DNA of 64,000 bases, taken from assembly GCF_012395255.1 (NCBI RefSeq), contig NZ_JAAZQD010000001.1, positions 434,001-498,000 of the forward strand, written 5' to 3'. This document shows, one piece after another, positions 1 through 7,986 of the stretch. Position numbers and translations under genes: made by a program. The number at the start of each line of letters is the position of its first letter. The first letter of the stretch is position 1. Below the pieces are notes generated by a model. It ran no database searches. It was not told the origin of the DNA and was given only the letters and a program-made list of their open reading frames with translations. The stretch is from Oleiagrimonas citrea. GTDB lineage: Bacteria > Pseudomonadota > Gammaproteobacteria > Xanthomonadales > Rhodanobacteraceae.

Positions 1-2972
1 AGCTGACCGGCATCGACAACCTGCTGTACTTCAGCTCCTCGTCCAGCTCCACCGGCCGCATCAATATCAACCTGACCTTCGCCGACGGCACCGACCCGGA
101 CATCGCCCAGGTGCAGGTGCAGAACAAGGTCTCGCTGGCCACGCCGCGTCTGCCTTCCGAAGTGGTGCAGCAGGGTGTGGTGGTGGCCAAGGCCAACAGC
201 GGCTTCCTGATGGTCGTGGCGCTGCGTTCGAACGACAACAAACTCGACCGCAACGCGCTCAATGACGTCATTGCCTCGCGTGTGCTCGACCCGATCTCGC
301 GCCTGCCCGGCGTGGGCAGCACGCGCCAGTTCGGTTCCCAGTACGCCATGCGCATCTGGCTGAATCCGGACAAGCTGCACGGCTATGGCCTGTCGGCAAC
401 CGAGGTGCTGGATGCGGTGCGCGCGCAGAACGTGCAGTTTGCCGCAGGCTCGATCGGCTCCTCGCCCGCTGAACCCGGCCAGGGCTATACCGCTACCGTA
501 TCCGCGGAGAGCCGGTTCACCTCACCCAACCAGTTCCGCAACATCGTGCTTCGCGCCAACAACGACGGCACCACAGTGCGGCTGAAGGACGTCGCGCGCA
601 TTCAGTTCGGCCCCGAGAGCTATGGCTTCGACAGCGTCTACAACGGCAAGGCCACCGGCGCCTTCGCCATTCAGCTGCTGCCCGGCGCCAACGCCCTGAC
701 CGTGGCGCAGGAAGTGCGCAGCAAGATGACCGAACTGCAGGCCAGCTTCCCGCAGAATGTCGACTGGTTCGTGCCCTACGATTCCACCAGCTTCGTGAAG
801 ATCTCCATCGATGAGGTCGTGAACACCCTGATCGAGGCCATTGTGCTGGTGTTCCTGGTGATGCTGCTGTTCCTGCAGAACTTCCGGGCCACGCTGATCC
901 CGACCCTGGTGATTCCGGTTGCGTTGCTGGGCACCTTCCTGGGCATGCTGATCCTCGGCTTCACCATCAACCAGCTGACCCTGTTCGGCATGGTGCTGGC
1001 CATCGGCATCGTGGTCGACGACGCGATCGTGGTGATCGAGAACGTCGAACGCATCATGACCGAGGAGAATCTGCCGCCCAAGGAGGCCACCCGAAAGGCG
1101 ATGATCCAGATCACCGGCGCGGTGGTGGCGATCTCGGTGGTGCTGGCGGCCGTGTTCATCCCCAGCGCACTGCAGAGCGGCAGCGTCGGCGCCATCTATC
1201 GGCAATTCGCGCTGACCATCGCGCTGTCGATGGGTTTCTCGGCGTTCCTGGCATTGTCGTTCACGCCGGCGCTGTGCGCGTCGATGCTCAAGCCCGAACA
1301 CCACAAGCCGAAGAACTTCCTGTTCCGCAAGTTCAACACCTTCTTCGAGCGCACCACGAATGTCTACACCCATCATGTCGGCAAGGCCATCGGCCATGCA
1401 CCGCGCTGGATGGTGGTGTTCGTGCTCATCACGATCCTGTGCGGCTTCCTGTTCACGCGCCTGCCCGGCAGCTTCCTGCCACAGGAAGATCAGGGCTATG
1501 CCATGGCCATCGTGCAGTTGCCGCCGGGTGCGACCCTGCAACGTACCAACAAGGTCATGACGCAGATGCGCAAGGTCCTGCAGAAGGACCCGGCCGTGGA
1601 AGGCATCTTCCAGATCTCCGGCTTCAGCTTCATGGGCGCGGGCGAGAACGCCGGCATGGTGTTCATGAAACTCAAGGACTGGTCCAAGCGCGATGTGACG
1701 GCCGAGCAGTTCATCCAGCGCACGAACGTCGCGATGGCAATGAACATCCACGACGCCAACGTCTTTGTCGTCAACGTGCCCACTGTGCAGGGTCTGGGCC
1801 AAACCGGCGGTTTCGACCTGTATCTGCAGGATCGCTCCGGCCAAGGCTATGCCGCACTGACGCGTGCGCGTAATGTGCTGCTGGGCAAGGCCGCACAGAA
1901 CCCGATGCTGAGCAATGTTCGTCCCAATTCCCTGCCCGATTCGCCGCAGGTGCAACTCAACGTGGATCGCACCAAGGCGCAGTCGATGGGACTGTCGGTC
2001 AGCGACGTGTACAACGCCATCCAGCTGATGCTGGCACCGGTGTACGTCAATGACTTCTTCTACGAGGGCCGCGTCAAACGCGTCATCATGCAGGCCGATG
2101 CGCCCTACCGCATGAACGAGAACGCGCTGTCGCACTTCTACACGCCCAGTTCGAAAGCCAGTGGCACGAGCGGCGGTGACGGCATGATTCCGCTGTCCGG
2201 CGTGGTCAGCGCGAAGTGGTTCACCGGACCGCCCGCGCGCAGTCGCTACAACGGCTACTCCGCCGTCGAGATCGTCGGCAATGCCGCGCCGGGCTACAGC
2301 TCGGGCCAGGCCATGACGGCGATGCAGAAGATCGTCGACAACGATCTGCCGCCGGGCTTCGGCATCGACTGGTCCGGTCAGTCCTACCAGGAGATCGTCT
2401 CGGGCAATCAGGCACCGCTGTTGTTCGGTCTGTCGATCATCGTGGTTTTCCTGGCCCTGGCCGCGCTGTACGAGAGCTGGTCGATTCCGGTTTCCGTGCT
2501 GCTGGTGGTGCCGCTGGGCGTACTTGGCGCGGTCGTCGCGGCGCTTGCGCGAGGCCTGCCCAACGACGTGTACTTCAAGATCGGCCTGATCACCATCATC
2601 GGTCTGGCGGCGAAGAACGCGATCCTGATCGTCGAATTCGCGGTCGAGCAGCAGCAGGCCGGCAAGTCGCTGCGCGAAGGCGTGGTCGAAGCCGCGCGCC
2701 TGCGACTGCGGCCGATCCTGATGACCTCACTGGCCTTCATCCTCGGCGTGCTGCCGCTGGCCCTGTCCACCGGCGCCGGCGCCAACGCGCGCCATGCCAT
2801 CGGCACGGGTGTGATCGGCGGCATGCTCTTCGCCACGTTCTTCGGTCTGCTGCTGATCCCGGTATTCTATGTCGCCATCCGCCGCTTGCTGGGCGACAAG
2901 CTCGACCCGAAGAAGGAAAGCGAACCGCCTGCGGATGGACCACATGCCTTCGATTCCGACCCCCGCCGCTGA
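1..2972 (+). CDS. RND multidrug efflux permease, AcrB/MexB (HAE1) type, 5' end outside window
   Basis: Inner-membrane proton antiporter of a tripartite RND pump that exports hydrophobic compounds through a periplasmic adaptor and an outer-membrane channel. The frame is open from base 3, so the start lies upstream; about 989 residues are visible of the roughly 1040-1050 usual for the family. Seen: a DNLLYFSS segment near the left edge typical of the AcrB pore domain, the paired TM4 aspartates in GIVVDDAIVV (codons 1017-1022) and the TM10 lysine in AAKNAILIVEF (codon 2613-2615), the known proton-relay residues. Two hydrophobic blocks flank large periplasmic loops as expected. No adaptor or outer-membrane channel gene follows; they would have to be upstream. 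The gene ends at a bidirectional terminator shared with convergent fabG. The substrate cannot be read from the sequence. Confidence 0.95.
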   Translation, partial: LTGIDNLLYFSSSSSSTGRININLTFADGTDPDIAQVQVQNKVSLATPRLPSEVVQQGVVVAKANSGFLMVVALRSNDNKLDRNALNDVIASRVLDPISRLPGVGSTRQFGSQYAMRIWLNPDKLHGYGLSATEVLDAVRAQNVQFAAGSIGSSPAEPGQGYTATVSAESRFTSPNQFRNIVLRANNDGTTVRLKDVARIQFGPESYGFDSVYNGKATGAFAIQLLPGANALTVAQEVRSKMTELQASFPQNVDWFVPYDSTSFVKISIDEVVNTLIEAIVLVFLVMLLFLQNFRATLIPTLVIPVALLGTFLGMLILGFTINQLTLFGMVLAIGIVVDDAIVVIENVERIMTEENLPPKEATRKAMIQITGAVVAISVVLAAVFIPSALQSGSVGAIYRQFALTIALSMGFSAFLALSFTPALCASMLKPEHHKPKNFLFRKFNTFFERTTNVYTHHVGKAIGHAPRWMVVFVLITILCGFLFTRLPGSFLPQEDQGYAMAIVQLPPGATLQRTNKVMTQMRKVLQKDPAVEGIFQISGFSFMGAGENAGMVFMKLKDWSKRDVTAEQFIQRTNVAMAMNIHDANVFVVNVPTVQGLGQTGGFDLYLQDRSGQGYAALTRARNVLLGKAAQNPMLSNVRPNSLPDSPQVQLNVDRTKAQSMGLSVSDVYNAIQLMLAPVYVNDFFYEGRVKRVIMQADAPYRMNENALSHFYTPSSKASGTSGGDGMIPLSGVVSAKWFTGPPARSRYNGYSAVEIVGNAAPGYSSGQAMTAMQKIVDNDLPPGFGIDWSGQSYQEIVSGNQAPLLFGLSIIVVFLALAALYESWSIPVSVLLVVPLGVLGAVVAALARGLPNDVYFKIGLITIIGLAAKNAILIVEFAVEQQQAGKSLREGVVEAARLRLRPILMTSLAFILGVLPLALSTGAGANARHAIGTGVIGGMLFATFFGLLLIPVFYVAIRRLLGDKLDPKKESEPPADGPHAFDSDPRR

Positions 2973-2992
2973 AATCGGGGGAGACGGAAACG

Positions 2993-3022
2993 AAAAAGGC
3001 CGCGGATTTCCGCGGCCTTTTT
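2993..3022. terminator. Bidirectional rho-independent terminator between RND permease and fabG
   Basis: An 8-bp GC stem (2998-3005 with 3010-3017) and 4-base loop is flanked by five A on the left and five T on the right, so it reads as a terminator on both strands. It sits between two convergent genes. Confidence 0.85.
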
Positions 3023-3047
3023 CATGCACGCATACGGCAGAACAGCC

Positions 3048-3791
3048 TCAGGGCATGTACATGCCACCGTTGACGTGCAGCGTCTCGCCGGTCACGTAGG
3101 ACGCCGACGGCGAGGCCAGGAAAGCCACCGCGTTGGCAATGTCTTCGGGCGCCCCCAGACGGCCCAGCGCGATCTGCGTCTCCAGCGTGGATCGCTGCGT
3201 CTCGTCCAGTGCCCGCGTCATGTCGGTGTCGATGAAGCCCGGCGCCACCACGTTGACGGTAATGCCGCGCGAACCGACCTCACGCGCCAGCGACTTGGAG
3301 AATGCGATGATGCCGGCCTTGGCCGCCGCGTAGTTGGTCTGCCCCGGATTGCCAGTGGTTCCGACCACCGAACCGATGTTGATGATGCGGCCCTTGCGCG
3401 CCTTCATCATGCCGCGCATGACGGCCTTGGACGTGCGGAAGACCGAGGTCAGGTTGGTGGCGAGAATGTCGTCCCATTCCTCGTCCTTCATGCGCATCAG
3501 CAGCTGGTCGCGGGTGATGCCGGCGTTGTTGACCAGAATCGACACCGGGCCGAATTCCTTGGCGATCTCGCCGATCAGCGCGTCCACGCCGGCTGCGTCG
3601 GTGACGTTGAGGACGCGACCCGCGCCGCCGTGGGGCTTCAGGCGCGCATCAATGGTCGACGCGCCGTTCTCGCTGGTGGCCGTTCCGACCACCGTCGCGC
3701 CCTGCGCGGCCAGGGTATCGGCAATGGCCGCACCGATCCCGCGCGTGGCGCCAGTGACCAGGGCGATTTCGCCTTCGAGGGGCTTGCTCAT
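3048..3791 (-). CDS. fabG: 3-oxoacyl-[ACP] reductase FabG
   Basis: NADPH-dependent reduction of 3-oxoacyl-ACP to 3-hydroxyacyl-ACP in type II fatty acid synthesis (cytosol). The 247-residue product matches the family length. Visible: the Rossmann TGATRGIG motif (residues 13-20), NNAG (88-91) and the catalytic Ser141-Tyr154-Lys158 set (SVVG and YAAAK). Start chosen at the ATG giving MSKPLEGE, preceded by an AAGGA ribosome site; an in-frame extension upstream has no family support. It follows fabD on the same strand with a 49-base gap and is the last gene of the fab run: the acpP and fabF genes that normally follow are replaced here by the terminator and a convergent efflux gene. Confidence 0.96.
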   Translation of the reverse strand: MSKPLEGEIALVTGATRGIGAAIADTLAAQGATVVGTATSENGASTIDARLKPHGGAGRVLNVTDAAGVDALIGEIAKEFGPVSILVNNAGITRDQLLMRMKDEEWDDILATNLTSVFRTSKAVMRGMMKARKGRIINIGSVVGTTGNPGQTNYAAAKAGIIAFSKSLAREVGSRGITVNVVAPGFIDTDMTRALDETQRSTLETQIALGRLGAPEDIANAVAFLASPSASYVTGETLHVNGGMYMP

Positions 3792-3840
3792 GGTGGAAGT
3801 CCTTTGTACTCGATGATGATGTGTGGGAGTCAGAGGGCGC

Positions 3841-4788
3841 TCAAGCCCAGGCGTCGCGCGCCGCTTCGATGGTGTCCGGCATGCCCAGCGCGCGCGCATC
3901 GAGGCCTCGGTCGATGCGTCGCGTCAGGGCGGTCAAAACCTTGCCCGGCCCGCATTCGCCCAGCGCGGTCGCGCCGGCAGCGGCCAGCGCTTGCACGCAT
4001 TCGGTCCAGCGCACCGGCATGAACAGCTGACGGCGCAGCGCGTCGCGAATCGCATCCAGATCGGCATGAACCTTCGCGTCGGCGTTCTGCACCACGGGCA
4101 GCGTCGGCGCGCTCCAGTGCATGCCGGCCATGCGCTCGGCCAGCTGTTCAGCCGCCTCGCTCATCAACGCGCAATGCGAGGGCACCGACATGGCCAGCTT
4201 CACGGTCTTCTTCACGCCTTCTTCGGTCAGCTTCGCCAGTGCTCGATCGACGGCTTCGGCGTGTCCGGCAATGACAACCTGGCCCGGCGAATTGAAGTTG
4301 GCCGGCGCAACCACCTGATCACCCGCGACCTCTGCGCAAATCTCGGCGATGCGAGCATCGTCGCCACCCAGCACGGCGGCCATGCCGCCCACGCCGACCG
4401 GTACCGCACTCTGCATCAGGCGACCGCGTTCGGCCACCAGTGCCGCGCCGTCATGCAGCGACAACGCGCCAGCACAGACCAGCGCCGTGTACTCGCCCAA
4501 GCTGTGCCCGGCCAGCTGCGCCGGCTGCACGCCGCCCAGCTTGATCCACACGCGCCATACCGCAACACCCGCAGCCAGCAGCGCCGGCTGGGTGTTCTCG
4601 GTGCGGTTGAGCGCATCTTCCGGCCCCTGCTGCGACAGCGCCCATAGATCAGCGCCGGCGCCTTCGGATGCTTCGGCGAACGTTGCCTGAACCTCCGGAT
4701 GCGCGGCTGCCAGCTCGGCGAGCATGCCGACAGACTGCGAACCCTGGCCGGGAAACACGAATGCGAGAGATGCTGAAGTCGCGGTCAT
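3841..4788 (-). CDS. fabD: Malonyl-CoA:ACP transacylase FabD
   Basis: Transfers the malonyl group from CoA to acyl carrier protein, supplying the elongation donor for fatty acid synthesis. The 315-residue product carries the N-terminal FPGQGSQ motif (residues 12-18) and the nucleophile elbow GHSLGEY with Ser96. Start taken at the ATG giving MTATSASLAF, which puts the FPGQGSQ motif at the usual distance from the N-terminus; a longer in-frame version would add 16 unlike residues. Lies between fabH and fabG on the minus strand; a 170-base gap with a perfect hairpin separates it from fabH, so it may have partly independent expression. Confidence 0.96.
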   Translation of the reverse strand: MTATSASLAFVFPGQGSQSVGMLAELAAAHPEVQATFAEASEGAGADLWALSQQGPEDALNRTENTQPALLAAGVAVWRVWIKLGGVQPAQLAGHSLGEYTALVCAGALSLHDGAALVAERGRLMQSAVPVGVGGMAAVLGGDDARIAEICAEVAGDQVVAPANFNSPGQVVIAGHAEAVDRALAKLTEEGVKKTVKLAMSVPSHCALMSEAAEQLAERMAGMHWSAPTLPVVQNADAKVHADLDAIRDALRRQLFMPVRWTECVQALAAAGATALGECGPGKVLTALTRRIDRGLDARALGMPDTIEAARDAWA

Positions 4789-4906
4789 GGTGAATTCTGC
4801 GTTCCTGGAATGACAAACCGTAAAGGATGCCAGCATTGGCCGCGCGGTTCAGCAGTCGAGCGTTTGAATCGATCGCGCGTCACGCTTCGAGCCGCCCGTA
4901 AACGAC

Positions 4907-4930
4907 AACGGCCGCCCTGTGGCGGCCGTT
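4907..4930. other. Perfect 10-bp hairpin between fabH and fabD
   Basis: AACGGCCGCC (4907-4916) pairs perfectly with GGCGGCCGTT (4921-4930) around a 4-base loop. On the minus strand it lies about 30 bases after the fabH stop, followed by GTCGTTTACG, a weak T-rich tail. It may be a weak terminator or an mRNA 3'-end stabiliser. Confidence 0.55.
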
Positions 4931-4958
4931 GCGGATTCGGACCCAGCGATGCTGGCAC

Positions 4959-5942
4959 TCAGTAACGCACCAGCGCCGAAGCCCATGTGAACCCGCCGCC
5001 GAAGGCTTCCAGCAACAGGTTCTGGCCTCGCTGGACCTTGCCCGAGCTCACGGCGGCGTCCAGCGCCAGCGGCACCGAACCGGACGAGGTGTTGGCGTGC
5101 TTGTCGACCGTCACGATGACGCGATCCATCGACATTTTCAGACGCTTGGCGGTGGCCTCGATGATGCGCAGGTTGGCCTGGTGCGGAATCAGCCAGTCGA
5201 TTTCCGACTCGTCCATGCCGACTGCGCCGAGCGTCTCGCCGACCAGCGAGTCCAGGGTCTTCACCGCGACCTTGAACACTTCGCGCCCGCTCATGCGGAT
5301 GCGCACGCCATGATTGGGCTCGTCCTTGAAGCCGGCGGAAACGCCGACCGGGTTGTACAACAGTTCCTTGTAGCCGCCGTCGGCGTGCATGCATGTGGCC
5401 AGGATGCCCGGCTCGTCCGAGGCTTCCAGCACCACCGCACCAGCGCCATCGCCGAACAGCACGCAGGTTTCACGCTCGTTCCAGTCGACCATGCGCGTCA
5501 ACGTCTCGGCGCCGATCACCAGCACCTTCTTCGACTGACCGCTGCGGATGAACTTGTCGGCCACGCCCAAGGCATAGACGAAACCCGAACAGGCCGCATT
5601 GACGTCGAACGCCGCACAACCATTCGCGCCCAGGCGATGCTGGATCAGACAGGCGGTGGACGGGAAGATGATGTCGGGCGTGGTCGTGCCGACCACGATC
5701 AAGTCGAGCTCGGAGGCCTTTACGCCAGCGCGTTCGAGCGCCTGCAGCGCGGCGCGGTAGCCAAGTTCGCCGGTGGTTTCCTCGGCGTTGGCAACACGGC
5801 GCTCACGGATGCCGGTGCGGGTGCGGATCCATTCGTCGCTGGTCTCGACCAGCTTTTCGAGATCGGCGTTGGTCACGGTGCGCTCGGGGAGCGCGCTGCC
5901 GGTTGCGATGATGCGTGCGTACTTCAGGGTTCTATCCCCCAT
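4959..5942 (-). CDS. fabH: 3-oxoacyl-[ACP] synthase III FabH (KAS III)
   Basis: Condenses acetyl-CoA (or another primer) with malonyl-ACP to start fatty acid synthesis. The 327-residue product shows the KAS III catalytic triad: Cys118 in NAACSG, His254 in PHQAN and Asn284 in HANTSSG. The start is not certain: the ATG giving MGDRTLKYAR lacks a clear Shine-Dalgarno sequence, and family members usually begin just before the YARI motif, so a few N-terminal residues may be extra. First fab gene of the run, but separated from rpmF by 139 bases that hold a terminator-like hairpin where plsX is found in many gammaproteobacteria. Confidence 0.95.
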   Translation of the reverse strand: MGDRTLKYARIIATGSALPERTVTNADLEKLVETSDEWIRTRTGIRERRVANAEETTGELGYRAALQALERAGVKASELDLIVVGTTTPDIIFPSTACLIQHRLGANGCAAFDVNAACSGFVYALGVADKFIRSGQSKKVLVIGAETLTRMVDWNERETCVLFGDGAGAVVLEASDEPGILATCMHADGGYKELLYNPVGVSAGFKDEPNHGVRIRMSGREVFKVAVKTLDSLVGETLGAVGMDESEIDWLIPHQANLRIIEATAKRLKMSMDRVIVTVDKHANTSSGSVPLALDAAVSSGKVQRGQNLLLEAFGGGFTWASALVRY

Positions 5943-6030
5943 GCCAGCGGTGGAGCGGACATCCGCCCCGGATTCAGACCCTGCACTCTAACGCAATTGC
6001 GGCCGATGCGGACCTGACGCCAAACGCAAA

Positions 6031-6050
6031 GCGGCGCGTTGCCGCGCCGC
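6031..6050 (-). terminator. Candidate terminator between rpmF and fabH
   Basis: GCGGCGCG (6031-6038) pairs perfectly with 6043-6050 around a 4-base loop. Read on the minus strand, the stem is followed by TTTGCGTTT, a plausible imperfect U-tract. It sits 32 bases downstream of the rpmF stop and 88 bases upstream of the fabH start, so it may uncouple fabH from the yceD-rpmF transcript. Confidence 0.55.
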
Positions 6051-6081
6051 CCTGCACAAACTTGCCGATCCCGAACGAAGC

Positions 6082-6276
6082 TTACTCTTCGTCGACGATC
6101 TGGTCGGCACGGTCGATGACCTTGCGACCGCGGTAGTAGCCATCCTTGGTCACGTGGTGACGACGATGCACCTCGCCGCTGGTCGGGTCGGTGGACAGCT
6201 GCACGGGCTTCAGCGCGTCGTGCGCACGGCGCATGCCGCGGGTGGAAGGGGTTCTGCGGCTCTTCTGAACTGCCAT
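6082..6276 (-). CDS. rpmF: 50S ribosomal protein L32 (bL32)
   Basis: Small basic protein of the large ribosomal subunit. The 64-residue product starts [11 protein letters not shown] and is rich in Arg/Lys, as bL32 is, and the family normally sits directly after yceD. This copy shows no CXXC zinc pairs, so it is the zinc-free (C-minus) form. GGAG lies just upstream of the ATG. It follows yceD by 18 bases and is presumably co-transcribed with it. Confidence 0.96.
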   Translation of the reverse strand: MAVQKSRRTPSTRGMRRAHDALKPVQLSTDPTSGEVHRRHHVTKDGYYRGRKVIDRADQIVDEE

Positions 6277-6294
6277 GGTGCTTCTCCGGAAAAA

Positions 6295-6813
6295 TCAGTG
6301 TTTCTTCAGTTCGCGCAAGACCGCGAACGGGTTTTCTCTGCTTTCGGCGTCCGACTCGACCATCGGGCCGGCGCCGCGGCCCTCCTCGGGCCATTCGCTT
6401 GTCGGTGACACCGGCACCAGGGGCACCGCCAACACCAGTTCGTCTTCGATCACCGCCGCCGGATCGATGCGGCCATCCGCGTCCACCAGCAACGGTTCGT
6501 ACTCGGGCGCCAGCGCCGCCTCTTCGCGTTCGTGGGCGATCAGCCCCAGCCGCGACTTGACCTCGGCCGGAAGCACGAACGGCTCCAGCGTGCGCTGGCA
6601 GATCAATGTCAGCGACGCCGACACCTCGACCAGCAAGGAAGCCGCGCCCAACTCGTTGCGCACGAATTCGAGCTTGTAACGCGCTTCGCCCGCCTCGTCA
6701 GCCAACAGGCTTCGCAGGCGCTTGAAACCGGCGATCGGGAGCGCACCCTCGAAGATGCGACGTTCCTCGACCATGCGCCACGCGTCGACGAATGCTGGCA
6801 GAGACACGGACAT
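6295..6813 (-). CDS. yceD: YceD family protein (DUF177), 23S rRNA accumulation factor
   Basis: A 172-residue product of the YceD/DUF177 family; homologues next to rpmF are implicated in 23S rRNA processing or accumulation. The N-terminal VDAWRMVEERRIFEGALP and the central acidic segment fit the family, and the position directly before rpmF and divergent from a maf gene reproduces the enterobacterial yceF/yceD/rpmF arrangement. No catalytic motif is known. The identification rests on family resemblance plus gene order. Confidence 0.88.
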   Translation of the reverse strand: MSVSLPAFVDAWRMVEERRIFEGALPIAGFKRLRSLLADEAGEARYKLEFVRNELGAASLLVEVSASLTLICQRTLEPFVLPAEVKSRLGLIAHEREEAALAPEYEPLLVDADGRIDPAAVIEDELVLAVPLVPVSPTSEWPEEGRGAGPMVESDAESRENPFAVLRELKKH

Positions 6814-6927
6814 ATCCGCGCAATTCTAGGTCCAGAGGGCGCACCAGTCAAACCCTGTAAAGCCGGCAGCGACAAGCTTGCAGGCCTTGCCGCGGTGCAC
6901 CACACTGAAGATCGCACGACCGGGGGA

Positions 6928-7389
6928 ATGCACTTGAATCCGACCGCGCTGTCTCTCAGCGTCCTTCTGCTGCTGATCATCCTTATCGGACTGGCTTACA
7001 CCGGCCGGCAAATCCTGCGCGAGCGCCGTCGCACGCGAACCCTGGAAGCCCTGCTGGACAACGCCGACCGGCTGGAAAGCGATCTCAAGGAATGCCGGCA
7101 GCGGCTGAATCAGGCGCATGCCGTGATGTCGCTGTCGCCGACCACCCCCAGCGCCAACGAGAACGAGGCGCGGCAGGCCGTGGATTCGGGGCTTCGTTCC
7201 TTGCTGCAGCATCGCCTGTGGATTCGCGACCACGCCGAAACCGCGACCCAGAAGCAACTGGACGAGGCCGTCGATGCGCTGAAACAGGCCCGACGGCAGA
7301 TGGAACCGCAACTGGCCGCCCTGGGCCGCGCCCAGCGGGACCTGGACCAGGCGGTCCGCGACCGCATCGAACGCGACAAGCTGCAATGA
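6928..7389 (+). CDS. Small membrane-anchored coiled-coil protein, function unknown
   Basis: A 153-residue protein not recognised as a named family. It has one N-terminal hydrophobic helix (about residues 8-25), then a highly charged, Ala/Glu/Arg-rich segment with predicted long helices and coiled-coil character (LEALLDNADRLESDLKECRQ and similar heptads). The start is the ATG preceded by GGGGGA; a longer in-frame version would overlap the divergent yceD. Its stop overlaps the maf start by 4 bases (ATGA), so the two are translationally coupled. Topology suggests an inner-membrane anchor with a cytoplasmic coiled coil. Nothing in the sequence gives a biochemical role. Confidence 0.75.
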   Translation: MHLNPTALSLSVLLLLIILIGLAYTGRQILRERRRTRTLEALLDNADRLESDLKECRQRLNQAHAVMSLSPTTPSANENEARQAVDSGLRSLLQHRLWIRDHAETATQKQLDEAVDALKQARRQMEPQLAALGRAQRDLDQAVRDRIERDKLQ

Positions 7390-7982
7390 ACCCACCACGC
7401 ATCGTACTGGCCTCCACCTCGCGCTACCGCGCCGATCTGTTGCGTCGGCTGCTGGACGATTTCACCTGCATCGCACCCGGCATCGACGAAATCGCACGAA
7501 CTGGCGAGTCCCCCGCCGACCGCGCCGTTCGCCTGGCCGCAGACAAGACGCGCGCCGTCGCCGACCGACCGGACATGGCCGACGCCCTGGTCATCGGTTC
7601 CGATCAGGTTGCCGAACTGAATGGCGTGGTGCTCGACAAACCCGGCGATAACGCCACGGCTCACGCACAGCTGGCCGCCAGCAGCGGTCGCTGTGTGCAC
7701 TTCCACACAGCTGTCTGCGTGATCGCGCCGCGGGACGGAAATCGCCGGGAGCACAGTTTTCTCGATCGAACCGTCGTCCAGTTCCGCCCCCTGGACGCCG
7801 CGACCATCGCTCGCTACATCGAACGCGAGCGCCCCCTGGATTGCGCGGGCAGCTTCAAGTGCGAGGGACTCGGCATCAGCCTGTTCGAGCGCGTCGAAAC
7901 ACATGACCCGACGGCCTTGATCGGCCTGCCGCTCATCGCGCTGGCCCGCACCCTGCGCGATTGTGGCGTGACCTTGCCCTGA
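7386..7982 (+). CDS. Maf/YceF family nucleoside triphosphate pyrophosphatase
   Basis: House-cleaning nucleotide pyrophosphatase that hydrolyses non-canonical NTPs to NMP and PPi. The 198-residue product begins with the Maf signature (LASTSRYRADLLRRL) and contains the conserved VIGSDQV motif and FKCEGLG segment near the C-terminus. The position divergent from yceD-rpmF matches the E. coli yceF locus, so the m7GTP-preferring YceF subgroup is the best guess; distinguishing it from the dTTP/UTP group needs alignment. The start overlaps the preceding coiled-coil gene by 4 bases. Confidence 0.92.
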   Translation: MNPPRIVLASTSRYRADLLRRLLDDFTCIAPGIDEIARTGESPADRAVRLAADKTRAVADRPDMADALVIGSDQVAELNGVVLDKPGDNATAHAQLAASSGRCVHFHTAVCVIAPRDGNRREHSFLDRTVVQFRPLDAATIARYIERERPLDCAGSFKCEGLGISLFERVETHDPTALIGLPLIALARTLRDCGVTLP

Positions 7983-7986
7983 ATCG

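Noticed and set aside
522-2135. A 537-codon open frame on the minus strand opposite the RND gene
   Set aside because: His/Gln/Asp-rich translation typical of antisense frames in high-GC genes; the RND frame carries all conserved motifs.
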